A program made the position numbers and the translations under genes. Below, in pieces: positions 25,401 to 37,460 of a stretch of 64,000 bases of DNA (its first letter is position 1; the number at the start of each line of letters is the position of its first letter). The notes under the pieces are model-generated. The model was not told where the DNA came from. It did no database searches and saw nothing but the letters and a program-made list of their open reading frames with translations. The DNA is from Symbiodinium natans. Its lineage: Eukaryota; Sar; Dinophyceae; Suessiales; Symbiodiniaceae. The DNA lies in NCBI GenBank assembly GCA_905221605.1, contig CAJNDS010002395.1:186001-250000 (forward strand), written 5' to 3'.

Positions 25401-28400
25401 AGCCTCGACACCTCGACGACCTCAACAGCAAAGGCTTGCCGGCTTGCCATGCGCGTTTCCCCTCCAAGCTAACTCTCCCTCCAATCACAGGTCAACGATA
25501 CAAACGGCCTTTGCCGAATGCCCCGAAAAGCCGTAGATTTCCTTGTGGCGTCGAATTTCGACGCCGATCGGGGATTTGGTCGGCGCACTTCGCGTGCGCA
25601 AGTCAAGGGCACGTTCCCGGAAAGCACGCAGTTCGTGTCTGCAGCCGGAAGAGCGATCTTCAAAGAAAGGTCCAACATCCTAAACAAAACCTGAACCACA
25701 TGCTGTCTGCAGCCGCCGAACTACATAACTTCGGAGCCGGCAAGGAGACAGAATCCCGACCATCCAGCTGTTGTGTACCAAGCCTGTCTAAACTTCAAAC
25801 CCTACTAGGCGCATGCACTTCAGCAGTTCCCGCCAACATGGCAGAGGCCACGAGGACATGGGGCTTGTGAGATTGAGAACAGCTGGATGGCCCTGTACCG
25901 GAAGGGCGGAAGGCCAGCCAAGATCACCAACATAGCTCACGCTACAGCTAGTGAGAAAAAACACTTGGGAGACCACTTTTACTTCATGCTTTGGACCTCT
26001 TGCTTGGGATGAAGGTGGAGCTAGCCTCGAAATCAACGACCCTCCGGATGTTTCCTGAGCGCAGCGCATTTCAAACCTCAACCCCGCGCCCCCTTTTGTC
26101 AGGCGCATTTTCTGGGCCCGGGAATACTGAAAAGGTGTCCCAAACACCACAACTAGAATGCTTTTGGCCGGATGGCCCCAAAGCTCTCGCCTAGCTCCCG
26201 AGCACCTTTGTCCCGTGTACTTTTTGAGGTTTGGAGCGGGTTGCCTCGTTCCTCTCCATAGCTCAATTCAGTGGAGAAAGTACTCTTCTACTCTGTGCCA
26301 TACATAGTTTCTGAGTTCACTTGAAATCTCCTGCGCTACGCCAGATCCCTAAGGGAAGGAATGCTGGCCCACTGCAGTCTAAGTTAGGCGTCAGGATTTG
26401 GGGCGCCGGAGGATTTGGGGCTTTATGGTCCTGGTTCTTCAAAACACCGGGCGACAGCCTCACCACGAACACCATGCTCGCAGAACTTGCAAATAATGAA
26501 AGGACTCGCGCGCTTTTCGCGGCAAATCCTCTTGCCATGTTAAACCCTAAAGCCTCACTAAACTTGTTGATTGAAAAGTTGAGAAAGCTTGTCATTTTCA
26601 GCACTGATGTGTGTTTGCGTGCTTTGGTACTGGGCTTTCCCGGTCATGCACGAGGTGCCATTGCTTGTTGTTGCTGTTGACACCTTCGGTTGTCTTGCCG
26701 TGGGCTGAGACAAAAAAGTGGAACAGCGCCCCCCCCCCCCCCCCCCCCCCGCTGCCCCCGACGTGCAAACACAACGCTCCCCTACATATCTCTCCTGCCA
26801 GGTCTGCTATCTCGTCCGTTCTGTCCTTCGTTTTGTCTCTATGTCTTTCTGTCTGCCTCTGTCTTTCACTATTCTCTCGTTCTGTCCTGCAAGTACAGTA
26901 CATATAGTTCCGCAAACTTCTGAGCTTGGCCTTCTGGCTGTATCCCACTGGTAGCCTCTGTGTTCTTTCTACCGCGAGATCTACTCAGTGGAATGCCCCG
27001 TCCCTGAGCCTCTCCTCAGGAAAGTGCCATGGAATGGAAGGATGCCGAACCCCTTTGGCACTGTGGGGCTAGTCAAACAATAGTCTCCCAGACCCCAACC
27101 ACCCCAAGCCAAAGGGGCATGAGACTCCTATAAACTTCTTGAAGGTAGGAGTCTAAGGAAGAATCCTGCGCCGGCGCAGGGATGCATACTGGCTTGCTCC
27201 TTCTGGGTGGAGGAGCGCTCTCGGTTCCAAGCTTTGAGGCTTCGAGGTTCTTAGAGGGTCTGGGACCTAAACGGGGCTCCTCTCCCAAAGAGCCAGTATT
27301 GACACACACACACGCACGTGCACAGACACATCGGCTCCACAACAAAATCAAAGACGCCCGCGCGACACGAGGGGGCGACTCGAGGCTTGACTCCCCAATC
27401 TCTGAGCTTCTCAGTCCATGGAGTCCAAAGCTCGGAAAAGGCGAGAGCTCCCCCACTCCCCAGCTAAGAGCCCTCATACTTCTATACATACCTACTTATA
27501 CATATATACATATATGTACATATACCTGCAAGCATGTGTATATCCAAAAAACGTGTTCCCCATTCGTACATAAATATTGTACCTACTTGCAGTGAGATAA
27601 GTCCCCTTGAAAGCCCCAGCAGAAAGGAGACTCGGCCTTGAGCGCTGGCTTGGAGCGGTCCGGAGAGACCCTTGGGGGCCTGGAAACCTCAATGGTAGTT
27701 TGGGTAGTTTAGGGATGTTTAGGGATGTTTAGGGCCTTTTTGGGGTGCCTAGGCAACCTTGGTGGAGCCAACAGCTCAAAAAGGGGCCCTTCAGGGATCC
27801 TCCGCTCTCCTAGTCCAAAAAGCCCCCCCAAAACAGCGAAGCGCGGCGCTGGACATGCTTTCGCTGCTCTTGGGATGCATGGCTGCATGCCTGAAGGACC
27901 CCGCCAACGTCTCTAGGAAATTCACATCCAACGCACCAAGCCTCAGCACATGAGGAAACCTGAGCCTGAAGAACTCTGAAAAGAATATGGGCTCTCTCTG
28001 CGCAAACGGCTCATGAGCCCCTCATTGCTATTCTGTTGTGAAGCCTCTTGTTTTGTGGAGCACCACAGAGCACCTACATAAGGCATTGAAGAAGCCCAAG
28101 TCCCTTAAATCTAACCTGAAACCCTTAACTCATACGTATGGTTGCGAGCTTCAGGGCTCAGGGCCTGGGATCTTGTCTGGCGCCATGTGTGCTCAAGGGA
28201 TTTCGGAGCCTTCAGCCGGTTTTTTTTGGATCTCGGAACCTCTGCACCTCTGAAAGAAAATTCTGGTAGGCGGGGTGGGCCATGCAACCAAAAGGAGCTC
28301 GACAAAAGCCGAGTTCCTCGCACCTCCGAGCAGGTTGCGCTGCCAGGCTCAGTTGCGAAACAAGCTCAGAAAAGGTGATTAAGGCAGATTAAGGTACAAG

Positions 28401-29730
28401 CCCTACAAGGCCGTACAACCCAACAGCCTGGCACAGCCTAGTCGGCTTCTAGGACCTAGGATGGCTTGGGGCTTTCGGGGCTTTCGTCCACACGTCAAGC
28501 GTTGTAAGCGCGAGCTTCTGGACATGCGCGAAACGGCTGAGAGCGAGCCGTGCGAGCCTCTCTCTCCTTTGCCAAACCTTGGCCCCTGCAGGATCCAAGA
28601 AAACGATTCGGGAACGATTCGGGAATGATTGTCTTTAGTCTTTAATTAAGGAATCATATTCTGTGCGGCCTTCATGCGCACCTCAAGTGCAAACCCGCCC
28701 AAGGTCGCCCCTAAAGAGCCGGATGTGCAGCTTTGTTCTGGAAGTGGAAGGCTTCGGAGGCGTCTGCGTCGCCAAGAACCCAGCAATGCAACGTACTTAG
28801 AGCCCCACTCCCTGTAGATTCCGTGCGATTCCTGGTGATTAATGAAGACAGTTGTTTTCGAAGATCACTTCTGGGTATGATAGCCGCTTTCATGATTCCT
28901 GGTCACCGCCATTTTGCTGGATTGAACGCTTTCGAGAAAACAAGAAAACATCGCATCGCCCCACGCATTCGACAACTGATTAAGCAATCGCAACTCTCGG
29001 AGCCCCTTTTGAAGCTAATATAGGTTGTTCAAAGTTCAGACTACAAGATGCTACTTCGGAAAAAACGTCTCTTAGTGCACGCTTTTCCCAGTAGCCGTCC
29101 TTGCAAACGACAAAACAATGGCTTTCTTATGAAGGTCATACAATGCAAACACATGCACACACTCACACGCACAGACATCGTGACATAGTGGCATAGTCTG
29201 ATGGGTGACAGCGAGCCCGGGCCCTTCAGGAAATGTGATTTTCTTGTGCCTTTTCGCAAGGAAATGGGGCGAGAGTGTGCGTGGGTGGCTGTCCAGCAAA
29301 GAAAAGTATATGGCAGACAAGATCTGCAAAAGGCATCAAAAAGACGATGCCGTTGGTGTTTGGTGATTGTTTCAGATAGCTTTAACTATGAAAGAGTTGG
29401 TGTTGCCTGTGTTTTGCTTGTTTCGGCCCGTTTTGTTTGGGGGGTGGGGCTGCCCAGGAAGGGCATACCTTATGATTAAGCTTTATTGCCTGCCCGAGCT
29501 CGAAAGGAGCGACCTTGCCGGCTACCATCTACAGCATCAAAATTTTCCATCTAGCGTCTAACGCATCTACAATCTACAATCTACATCTAACGCCGCGACT
29601 CAGGATACGCAGCTCCACGTCGGCCCACGATGTTTGAATGGGGAGCGAAGACCTGCGCCGCCTGCTGCCATACTGCCGTACGCCCCAAGCCTAGGGCGAG
29701 CCTTGAGGCTCCCCTTTTTTGCACTCCATA
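22446..29730. other. Long stretch without a supported gene
   Basis: I looked for the LHC, PCP and helicase motifs and found none. There are G/C tracts at 23525-23590, 24587-24608, 24639-24660 and 26729-26751, a T tract at 24668-24681, and CCCTAAA-like words at 24120-24200. Two coding-like frames deserve a note: 25469-25699 minus (LSLKIALPAADTNCVLSGNV) and 26470-26590 plus (TMLAELANNERTRALFAANP). Neither has clear splice borders or a family match. Confidence 0.4.
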
Positions 29731-29734
29731 TATT

Positions 29735-29894
29735 TATATATTTTATATATTTTATATATTTTATATATTTTATATATTTTATATATTTTATATATTTTAT
29801 ATATTTTATATATTTTATATATTTTATATTTTTTATATTTTTTATATATTTATATATTTATATATTTATATATTTATATATTTATATATTTATA

Positions 29895-29933
<39 letters not shown>

Positions 29934-29964
29934 TTATTTATATTTATATATTTATATATTTATC
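29735..29964. repeat. TATATTTTA array
   Basis: About 90 bp of a 9-bp unit (TATATTTTA) pass into (TATATTTA)n and (TA)n. It forms the left border of the C-rich mosaic block. Confidence 0.96.
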
Positions 29965-29989
29965 CGCCGACCCCTAGGGGGGGCGGCGT

Positions 29990-32140
29990 CAGTGAAGACC
30001 CATTGCCCCTACCACCTACTCCATCCAAAGCTCGACCGGGCCCCAGTGCATGCCCGCCCGCACGCACCCCGCACTCCATCCCATCGACCCCCATGGTCCA
30101 TGGACATGGCCCAGTGCATGCTCGCCCCCTCCGCTCCGCCCACTACGCCTACTCCCCCCCTGGCCACCTACCCCTCGACCCCCATGGCCCCCATGGACAT
30201 GGCTTCTCAGCTGACTTTAAAGGGCCCCAGTGCATGCCCGCTCCTCCACGCACCCCGCCCATGCCCCTCATTGGCTTCTTTAAAGGGCCCCGGTGCATGC
30301 CCGCCCCCCTCCGCTCCTCATGGACCCATGGCTCCTGGCCCCATTGGCTCATGGTCCCACTCTCCATCCCCTCGACCTCCATGCTCCATGGACATAAAGG
30401 GCGCCAGTGCATGCCGCCCCCTCCGCTTGCTGGCCCCAGTGCATGCCCCTGCCCATGCCCTTCATGGACCCATGGCTCCTGGCCCCAATGGCTGGACGTG
30501 GCTTCTCAGCTGACTTTAAAGGGCTCCAAGTGCATGCTGCCCGCCCCCGCCGCCCCCTCCGCTTGCTCCGCCCGCTCCGCCCTTCCCGCTCCGCCGACTC
30601 CCCCCCTAACCCTACCCCTCGACCCCCATGGCCCCCACCATGCCTCCTGGCCCCATTGGCCCATGGTCCCACTCGACCCCCATGGCTGCCATGGACATGC
30701 CTTATATGGCTCCTGCCCACCCGCCATGGACATGGCTTCTCATCAGCTCACGGGGCCGCAGTCCATGCCCGCCCCCTCCGCTTGCTCCGCCCGCTCCGCC
30801 CCCTCCGCCCTTCCGCCCATGGCCCCCACCATGGCTCCTGGCCCCATTGGCCCATGGTCCCACTCTCCATCCCCTCGACCCCCATCACCCGAAAGGGCGT
30901 GTGCACTCCGCTTGCTCCGCCCACTCCCCACTCCACCCTTGCCGCTCCGCCCACTCCCCCCCTCAGTGCATGCCCGCCCCCCTCCGCTTTTGCTACCCCC
31001 CACCCTCACGCACCCGCCCATGTTTTCTGGCTTCTCAGCTGACTTTAAAGGGCGCCACTGCATGCCACCCTCTCCTCTTGCCCCGCCACTCCCCCCCTGG
31101 CCCCATCCCTCCATCCCCTCGACCCTCATGGCCTCCCTGGACACCACGCAGACCCATGGCTCGTGGCCTCATTGGCCCATGGTCCCATTCTCTGGCCCCA
31201 TTGGCTCCTGGACCCCCATCTCCTTGCTCCGCCCGCCCTCGACCCCCATGGCCCAGGCTCCTGGCTGCATTGGCCCAGGAGGCGACAGCTAAAGCTGACC
31301 CATGGTCCCACTCGACCCCCCCCGCCCATGCCGCTCGTGGACCCATGGCTCCTGGCCCCATTGGCTCATCCCTTCGACCCTGATCCATGGACCTGGCTTC
31401 TCAGCTGACTTTAAAGGGCCCCAGCGCATGCCCGCCCCCCCACTTGCTCCGCCCGCTCCGCCCCGCCACATGGCTCCTGTCATTTATGGGCATGGCTTCT
31501 CAGCTGACTTTGAAAGGGCCTCAGTGCATGCCCGCCCCCTCCGCTTGCTCCGCCCGCTCCGCCCCCTCCGCCCTTCCTGCTCCGCCTACTCCCCCCTGGC
31601 CCTACCCCTGGACGCCCCTGGCCCCCACCAATCCCCTCCACGCCCCACTACATGCCCGCCCGCTTGCCCTGCGCACCCGCTTGCCCTACCCCCACCACCC
31701 ACGCACCCCGCACTCCATCCCATCGACGCCCCCTCCGCTCCGCCGCTACGCCTACTCCCCCCCTGGCCTTACCCCTCGACCCCCCATGGCCCCCATGGAC
31801 ATGGCTTCTCAGCTGACTTTAAAGGGCCCCGCTCCTACATGGCTCCTGCTCCACCCAACCCTCACCCCCACCCCCCACGCACCCCGCCCATGCCCCTCAT
31901 TGGCTTCTCAGCTGACTTTAAAGGGCCTCGGTGCCCGCCCCCCTCCGCTTGCTGCCACCCCCACCCTCACGCACCCGCCCATGCCCCTCATGGACCCATT
32001 GGCTCATGGTCCCACTCTCCATCCCCTCGACCTCCATGCTCCATGGACATAAAGGGCGCCAGTGCATGCCGCCCCCTCCGCTTGCTGGCCCCAGTGCATG
32101 CCCGCCCGCTTGCCCTACCCCCACCACCCACGCACCGGAT
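29990..32140. repeat. C-rich mosaic repeat block of about 2.1 kb
   Basis: The plus strand is dominated by C with interspersed CATGG and GCTCC words. A core of about 26 bases (GGCTTCTCAGCTGACTTTAA plus AGGGC) recurs near 30199, 30500, 31032, 31396, 31495, 31804 and 31905. A segment of about 108 bases at 30341-30448 is repeated without visible change at 31996-32103. Other shared phrases are CATGGCTCCTGGCCCCATTG and CCGCTTGCTCCGCCCGCTCC. C-rich sequence has few stops, so all plus frames are open for long distances, including one of 552 codons; I do not treat these as genes. Confidence 0.9.
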
Positions 32141-32343
32141 CTAGTCGGGCGGGGCCTTTATGTTTATTTTCTAGTATTGTTGTTTTCTTGGAAGGGGGGG
32201 GCTGTCCGGGCACTCAGAAAGAAACCCAGCTTTAAGGCTTTAGGGCTTGGGGTTTCGGAGTTTAAGGTTTCGGGTCTGGGGTTCAGGGAATACCCCAAAC
32301 TCGATAAGGGACCTCTTTATCCGCCTGGTGCGTTTGCCTCGAA

Positions 32344-32505
32344 GGGGTCGGCGGCACTGGCGGTAGCCATTAAATCGGGCAGCGCGAGGTCCCCAAGGAC
32401 CGAGCATTGGCGGACCTTTTAACCCGGGTCGTCCCGGGAATAGCCTTGCTGGCCTTCGGCCTTCTGCGAAGCAGAATTAGGCCGGACGCCAGTGCCGCCG
32501 ACCCC
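32344..32505. repeat. 19-bp perfect inverted repeat enclosing 124 bp
   Basis: GGGGTCGGCGGCACTGGCG at 32344-32362 is the exact reverse complement of 32487-32505. The spacer holds a smaller palindrome, TTCTGCGAAGCAGAA at about 32462-32476. It could be the end structure of a small mobile element or a hairpin; no transposase frame is seen. Confidence 0.85.
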
Positions 32506-32727
32506 CGCGTGCCGCCGGTGAACGGTTTTTTTCTCGTGGTTTTTTGCGTCGCCACGGAGGCCCCCAGAGGGCGCGCATCATGAGCATCAGCGGGTCCAGC
32601 CCGGGACCCCCAGGCGCATCAGGAGCATCAGGCGGCTCCCGGGGCGGGACCCCGGGGGCGCATCAGGAGCATGATGCCCCCCAAAGGGCGGGCATAAGCG
32701 ACGTGTTTAAGCCCGGGGCTAAGAAAA

Positions 32728-32900
32728 TAGGGGCCTATAAAGTGCTTAGAAACGTTAAGGGAGTCTAGGAGCCTCACACGCTTAGAGATTTGAAGGGAGT
32801 TTAGGGGCCTGAAAATGCTTAGAAACTTTAAGGGAGTTGAGGAGCCTCAAACGCTTAGAGATTTTAAGGGAGTTTAGGGGCCTCAAAATGCTTAGAAACT
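32728..32900. repeat. 37-bp minisatellite with a two-unit higher order
   Basis: Units of about 37 bp share AAGGGAGTTTAGGGGCCTCA and alternate between CTTAGAAAC and CTTAGAGATT endings. The GCTTAGAAAC form recurs at 32743, 32817 and 32890, a period of 73-74. Confidence 0.88.
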
Positions 32901-32949
32901 GCTCGCCCCGCGCTTCTGCCTGCGCTGCCCGCCCATGGGCGCAGCCCCT

Positions 32950-33210
32950 TAAAAAATATATTTATATATTTATATATTTATATATTTATATATTTATATA
33001 TTTATATATCTATATATCTATATATCTATATATCTATATATCTATATATCTATATATCTATATATCTATATATCTATTTTATCTATTTTATCTATTTTAT
33101 CTATTTATCTATTTATCTATTTATCTATTTATCTATTTATCTATTTATCTATTTATCTATTTATCTATTTATCTCTTTTTACATTTATATATATATTCAT
33201 TTATTTGTTT
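32950..33210. repeat. TTTATATA, CTATATAT and CTATTTAT arrays
   Basis: Three successive AT-rich arrays, each drifting into the next, end in ATATTCATTTATTTGTTT. It forms the right border of the block that starts at 29735. Confidence 0.95.
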
Positions 33211-36200
33211 ATAGGCGAACGCCACGCCTGCCGCGCACCCTTCCGCGACCTTTTGTTTACCTCTTCAACCCTTCTGCGGACAATAACAATGTCCTGCACA
33301 GTACCCATACTCGAGCGCCTAAAACACCGCTGCTCAAATATTTATTACACCTATACATTGGCTTAAGTATGTTTATATTTATGATTCTAGCTGTAGTTGT
33401 GTTCTCTTCTGGTGACAAGGGAAACCCAAATACTTGGCCGTAGGGTGATTCTGGGGAGTCTTTCGGTCTCGGCCCCGGCTGAGCCTGAAGCTCAAAGATT
33501 CAGGATGGCGCTGAGTCGGTTCAGGATTCCAAGGACTGGGCTCCACACCCTTAGACCCTTAAACGAAACTGTGGACTGCACAAGCTCCAACCTGTCGCCA
33601 ATGTGCTCCTCTATCAGATTCTTGTGACCACCTGCAAGCACAGGTGCTCGCTCAGATTACCCTTCCCACACGCTTGCACCTGCCTATGGCAGACAGCCAA
33701 CTCCTCTCCTCCCTGCCTCCCTCTCTGCCTCCGCTTGGGTCAGTCAAGCATGCCTCCACCCACCCAGCCTCCCACCCTGCCCTCCCCTCCGAAGAAATAT
33801 CGCGGTTTAGGGTCTTCGGTTTATCAATATACGGCATATATTGTCATACGCGATAACTTTTGTACGTTGTACTTGACCATACAACGGCATGATGAATGAT
33901 CATGAACTTTCATAACATAGCATCATAGACTATCATACAATAGAACCTACTATGACACATGACCATATGTACAATACATGATGGCATATCAAACATGGCG
34001 TAAATATGTGTAAAAAGTATAAAAACCAAAATCTAGTGGAACATATATTCACACATAGTGCAAATATAGTCCTAGTAGCGTCCTGTTGTAGTATGACACA
34101 GTCAAATACACTGGTGTTTCTCGCATGTACACCGCGGTGCAAGCAAACGCAGCTTTGTTGGCGCAAGCCCGACGTGGCTGGCCTTTTGGCAAGGAGGGCA
34201 AGATTGGCGGTTCTGAACGGCCTGCCAGGTAGCACTCGGGCTCGGACGAGTCTGATCGTGCGCAGCACACACACACACACGCACAGAGTTGCCACAAGCT
34301 AACACTGTCAGCCTTGCTCTCGCATCCTCAAATACGGATTGGACATAATTCAAGCATCTACATGAATCAACGGGCGGGGATATCGAAAAGCCGACCCAGC
34401 TCAGTTACAACAAGGGGCATCCGATCCTCGTCCAAAGCCTTTCCAAAGCCAAAAGCAACTGCCGTCAAAAGAGCTGGCCCTCTGACCCGAAACACCGACG
34501 GGGCCTGGAGGGTGAGCCCCGGCTGCAGAGATCTCAGCAAGGTGCCACCGGGCGTCAGGAGACGCAGCTGCTCCTTGTTGGGGTGTTGAAAGTGTTTAAA
34601 AAAGGGCTCTAGGCGCCCTGGGTATTCCTAGGGACCTCAAGACAACTTTGAACCTTGCCCGGGTTTTTTTCCCCCACCCACGGTGTGACCCAACTCTTCT
34701 TTTCGCCCGGAACTCCTCTCCTCGCCCGGTCTACTCCTCGCTCATCCCTGGAGTGCCCAACCCTAAATTGTCCTCGGACTCCTGCTCAACCCCAGAGTGT
34801 CCCTGGAGTGCCCAGATCTACCCAGAGAGGGTGGGGATGTTCGAAGCAACTCTTTGTTTTTTGGGGGGGGGGGGGGGTGGGGGGGGGGGGGGGTGGGGGG
34901 GGTTGAGGGGGGTTTGGGGGGGGGGGTTCGTTTTTGGGTGGATGTGCGGATGTTTGGGGTTTTGTGGGGTTTCGAAGGCTTTGGGTTTTTGTTTGGGATT
35001 AAGGTGTTGTGGGTCTTTTTTTGCGGGGGTTTCTTGCGGTCTGGGAGCTCTTGAGTTCTTGACATTTTTTGCCCCCCTGTGCCCCGTGCCCGCTTGCACT
35101 ACGGCCGAGGAAATGAGGAGGGCCCAGGATGCAGCCAGGAAGCCGCACGAAGGTCCAGCCTCAGTTGGGACATCCGGGGTGCAAGTCCAGGCTCACTGTG
35201 GGGTTCTTCTACACGCATGGGTAGCCACCTCAGGAGACTTTGTTCGAAGCTCCATGCGGGGATTGAATTCACATAGCCAAAGTAGGAGCTTGTGACACAG
35301 AGGGGGGGAGGAACTATGACGTGGGTTGGAAACTCCGGAAAAACCTCAAAAAATAGCCCTAAAACCTCTGAAACGCTGAACGCCTTTTGGCTGCTCTACG
35401 GCTTCTTCAAACGCCTCTGATGTGGGATTGTACACAAGAAATCCTTCCGATGCAGCCAAGCATACTCAGTAGCAAGGTGGAAATGCAGGGTGTCCATTCT
35501 CGTATCCTGGGACTTTACATGGAATCCATTCGAGAATCCTCGGGGGGTTCGAGACGAACCATGTGGTTTAAACGGCAGGGGCGGGTCCAGGGCTTCTGCT
35601 GGGCTTTTTTGGAGGGTTTTGAGTGCTTTTTCGGCTCTAAGGGTTGGGAATTAGGGTCGTATGGCCATGGCTTCTGTTTGTGGCTGTTGGATGGCTGATA
35701 GGATGTGCGTCTGTCTGGGGTATAGGGCTTGTATGGATCATCCACAGATTCTCCTTGAAGCCTATTATAAGCTGCACCTGAGACCATTCTCAAAGAAAAA
35801 CAATGGGCAAGCCCAAATATCTGGTCCGCCCATATCCCCGATGAGAGACGAGCGCTTCCCCTTTAACCGTCTTAACCCCACAGCCCCAAACTCCGACTAA
35901 GGACTATGCTGGATATAGAAAACAAACAGGTTGGGTAAACCAACAATTCCTTGCTTCTCAACACGAGCCCTAAACCTCTAAAAGTGCTCGGCTTCGTCAG
36001 GCAGAAGAAGGCTCTTCACCTGCCCCCAAGATCCCCCCCAAGGTTGTGGCGGGGAAGGGGGGATAGGAAGGCTTGCACAGCAAAAAACACACAGCAAAGC
36101 TCAAAAAAAAAAACAAAACATGGGGTTCTGCTCAACCCCAACCTGAACTCTGAGCCCGAAACCCTCTCAAACCCACACGCATCAGACCCCAAGAGGGCCT

Positions 36201-36559
36201 CGTCGCCGGAGCAGCTCAGTGCCGAGACCTGAATGGGCTCTCGTGGGGGGGGGGGGGGGGGGGGGGGGGAAAGGGGGGGAGGGTGGGGGAGGGGGGGGTG
36301 GGGAGGGGGGGTGGGGGGAGGGTGGGGGGGGTGGAGGGAGGGGCCTTTATTTTGCTTGGATGAAAAACAAACAAACCCCAAGCCCTTAAAACCAAGCGCC
36401 TAACAACCATGACCTAACCATACGTACAAAGTATGAACCCAAACTTAAACATTCAACAAAAAGCCAAAGCCCTTAACAAGCCTGACCAAATCCTAACTGC
36501 CCAAAAGCTCAATGCAATGCCAGCCAAAGCTCTTTTTTCAAGCCTCGACACCAAACAAA
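33211..36559. other. No supported gene; long G tracts
   Basis: Large G tracts occur at 34863-34924 and 36244-36345, and a short (CA)n at 34264-34280. Open frames in the G tracts are P- or G-rich artefacts. The remaining sequence holds no motif I recognise. Confidence 0.5.
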
Positions 36560-37460
36560 CCTCACGTCCTACATCCTGAAAGCCCCTTGCGCCACCTGAA
36601 TGTCTTTTGATGCGCGCCCTTCGGTCACGAGCGTCAACACCTGGTGGAGGGCTTTGGGGTGCTTGGGGGGAAGCTGACGAATCTTGGAAACCCGAGCACT
36701 CTTCGATTCTGGTTGCTGTCTGGACTTTATCTGCATCCTGCTAAAGGGCACACGACGGAGTCCTCCCTGCAGGAAAAAGGGCAGCACCAAACCGCACCTT
36801 GCTCTGTGCGTTGCCAGTGGCCGGGTCGACAGCCTCCAGGAGGAGGAGCTTGCAGGATCGACGGGGGGGCGGGGAAAGAGGCCGATGGAGGTCCGCCAGT
36901 TCACTTCACCGGGACTCAGGGAGGGCTTACAAAGGGCGACGGCGAACTCCTTTTCAAGCAGCTTACACTCCACACGCGAATTCGTGTCGAGCGTGTCGCG
37001 GCTTGCAAACCCACCCTTGCAACCCGCAAACTCCTTTGCAACCCGTAGCCGTAACCTTTCCAAACCTCCAAAAACGCCCTCGTTGTAGGCCCCTGACCAG
37101 CGGTCGGCGGAAAAGCAGCACATGAGGCTCGGGTGTGTAGATCTCCTTGGTGCGGACGCCGAAACCCAGGACTCAAGGTGGCGCTAGGGTCTGGGAGGGC
37201 TTTGGCCTCATCATCCAAAAACAATCCTGGAATCCTGGAACGCCACAAGCCCCCCCCCCCCCCCCCCCCGAACCACCGATGACGAACCCTGCGGTTCACC
37301 AAGAGTGCCGCGCATGTTGGCAGCGGAGATCTTGATTGGGAGGCAGAGCTTTTTCACCCACGCAAGCACCCAAAGACCCAGAAATGCCAGTGAGCCTTCC
37401 CCTACAATGAAAAGTCCCGTCTCGGATGCCAGTTGTGCTAGGACACCCGAGATGCGAGCA
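36560..37460 (-). CDS. Possible multi-exon gene of unknown function
   Basis: Several coding-like minus-strand pieces lie close together. At about 37320-37455 a frame reads SGVLAQLASETGLFIVGEGS and LAFLGLWVLAWVKKLCLPIK, a likely membrane segment. At about 36775-36880 another reads KLLLLEAVDPATGNAQSKVR. At 36590-36650 a third reads ALHQVLTLVTEGRASKDIQV. They are in different frames and I could not connect them with clear splice sites, so order and reality of the gene are uncertain. A C tract at 37252-37269 interrupts the region. Confidence 0.3.

Noticed and set aside
26321-26680. Plus-strand frame with LAELANNERTRALFAANP, superficially like LHC helix 3
   Set aside because: It lacks the NGRLAM pigment-binding motif and any neighbouring LHC exon, and lies on the opposite strand to all supported genes.
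29634-31292. Plus-strand open frame of 552 codons
   Set aside because: It begins in the AT array and runs through the C-rich mosaic repeat. All plus frames there are open because C-rich sequence has few stops, and the translation is P/S/H/M low complexity.
34763-36410. Proline- and glycine-rich frames
   Set aside because: They cover homopolymer G tracts, which give poly-P or poly-G in any frame.
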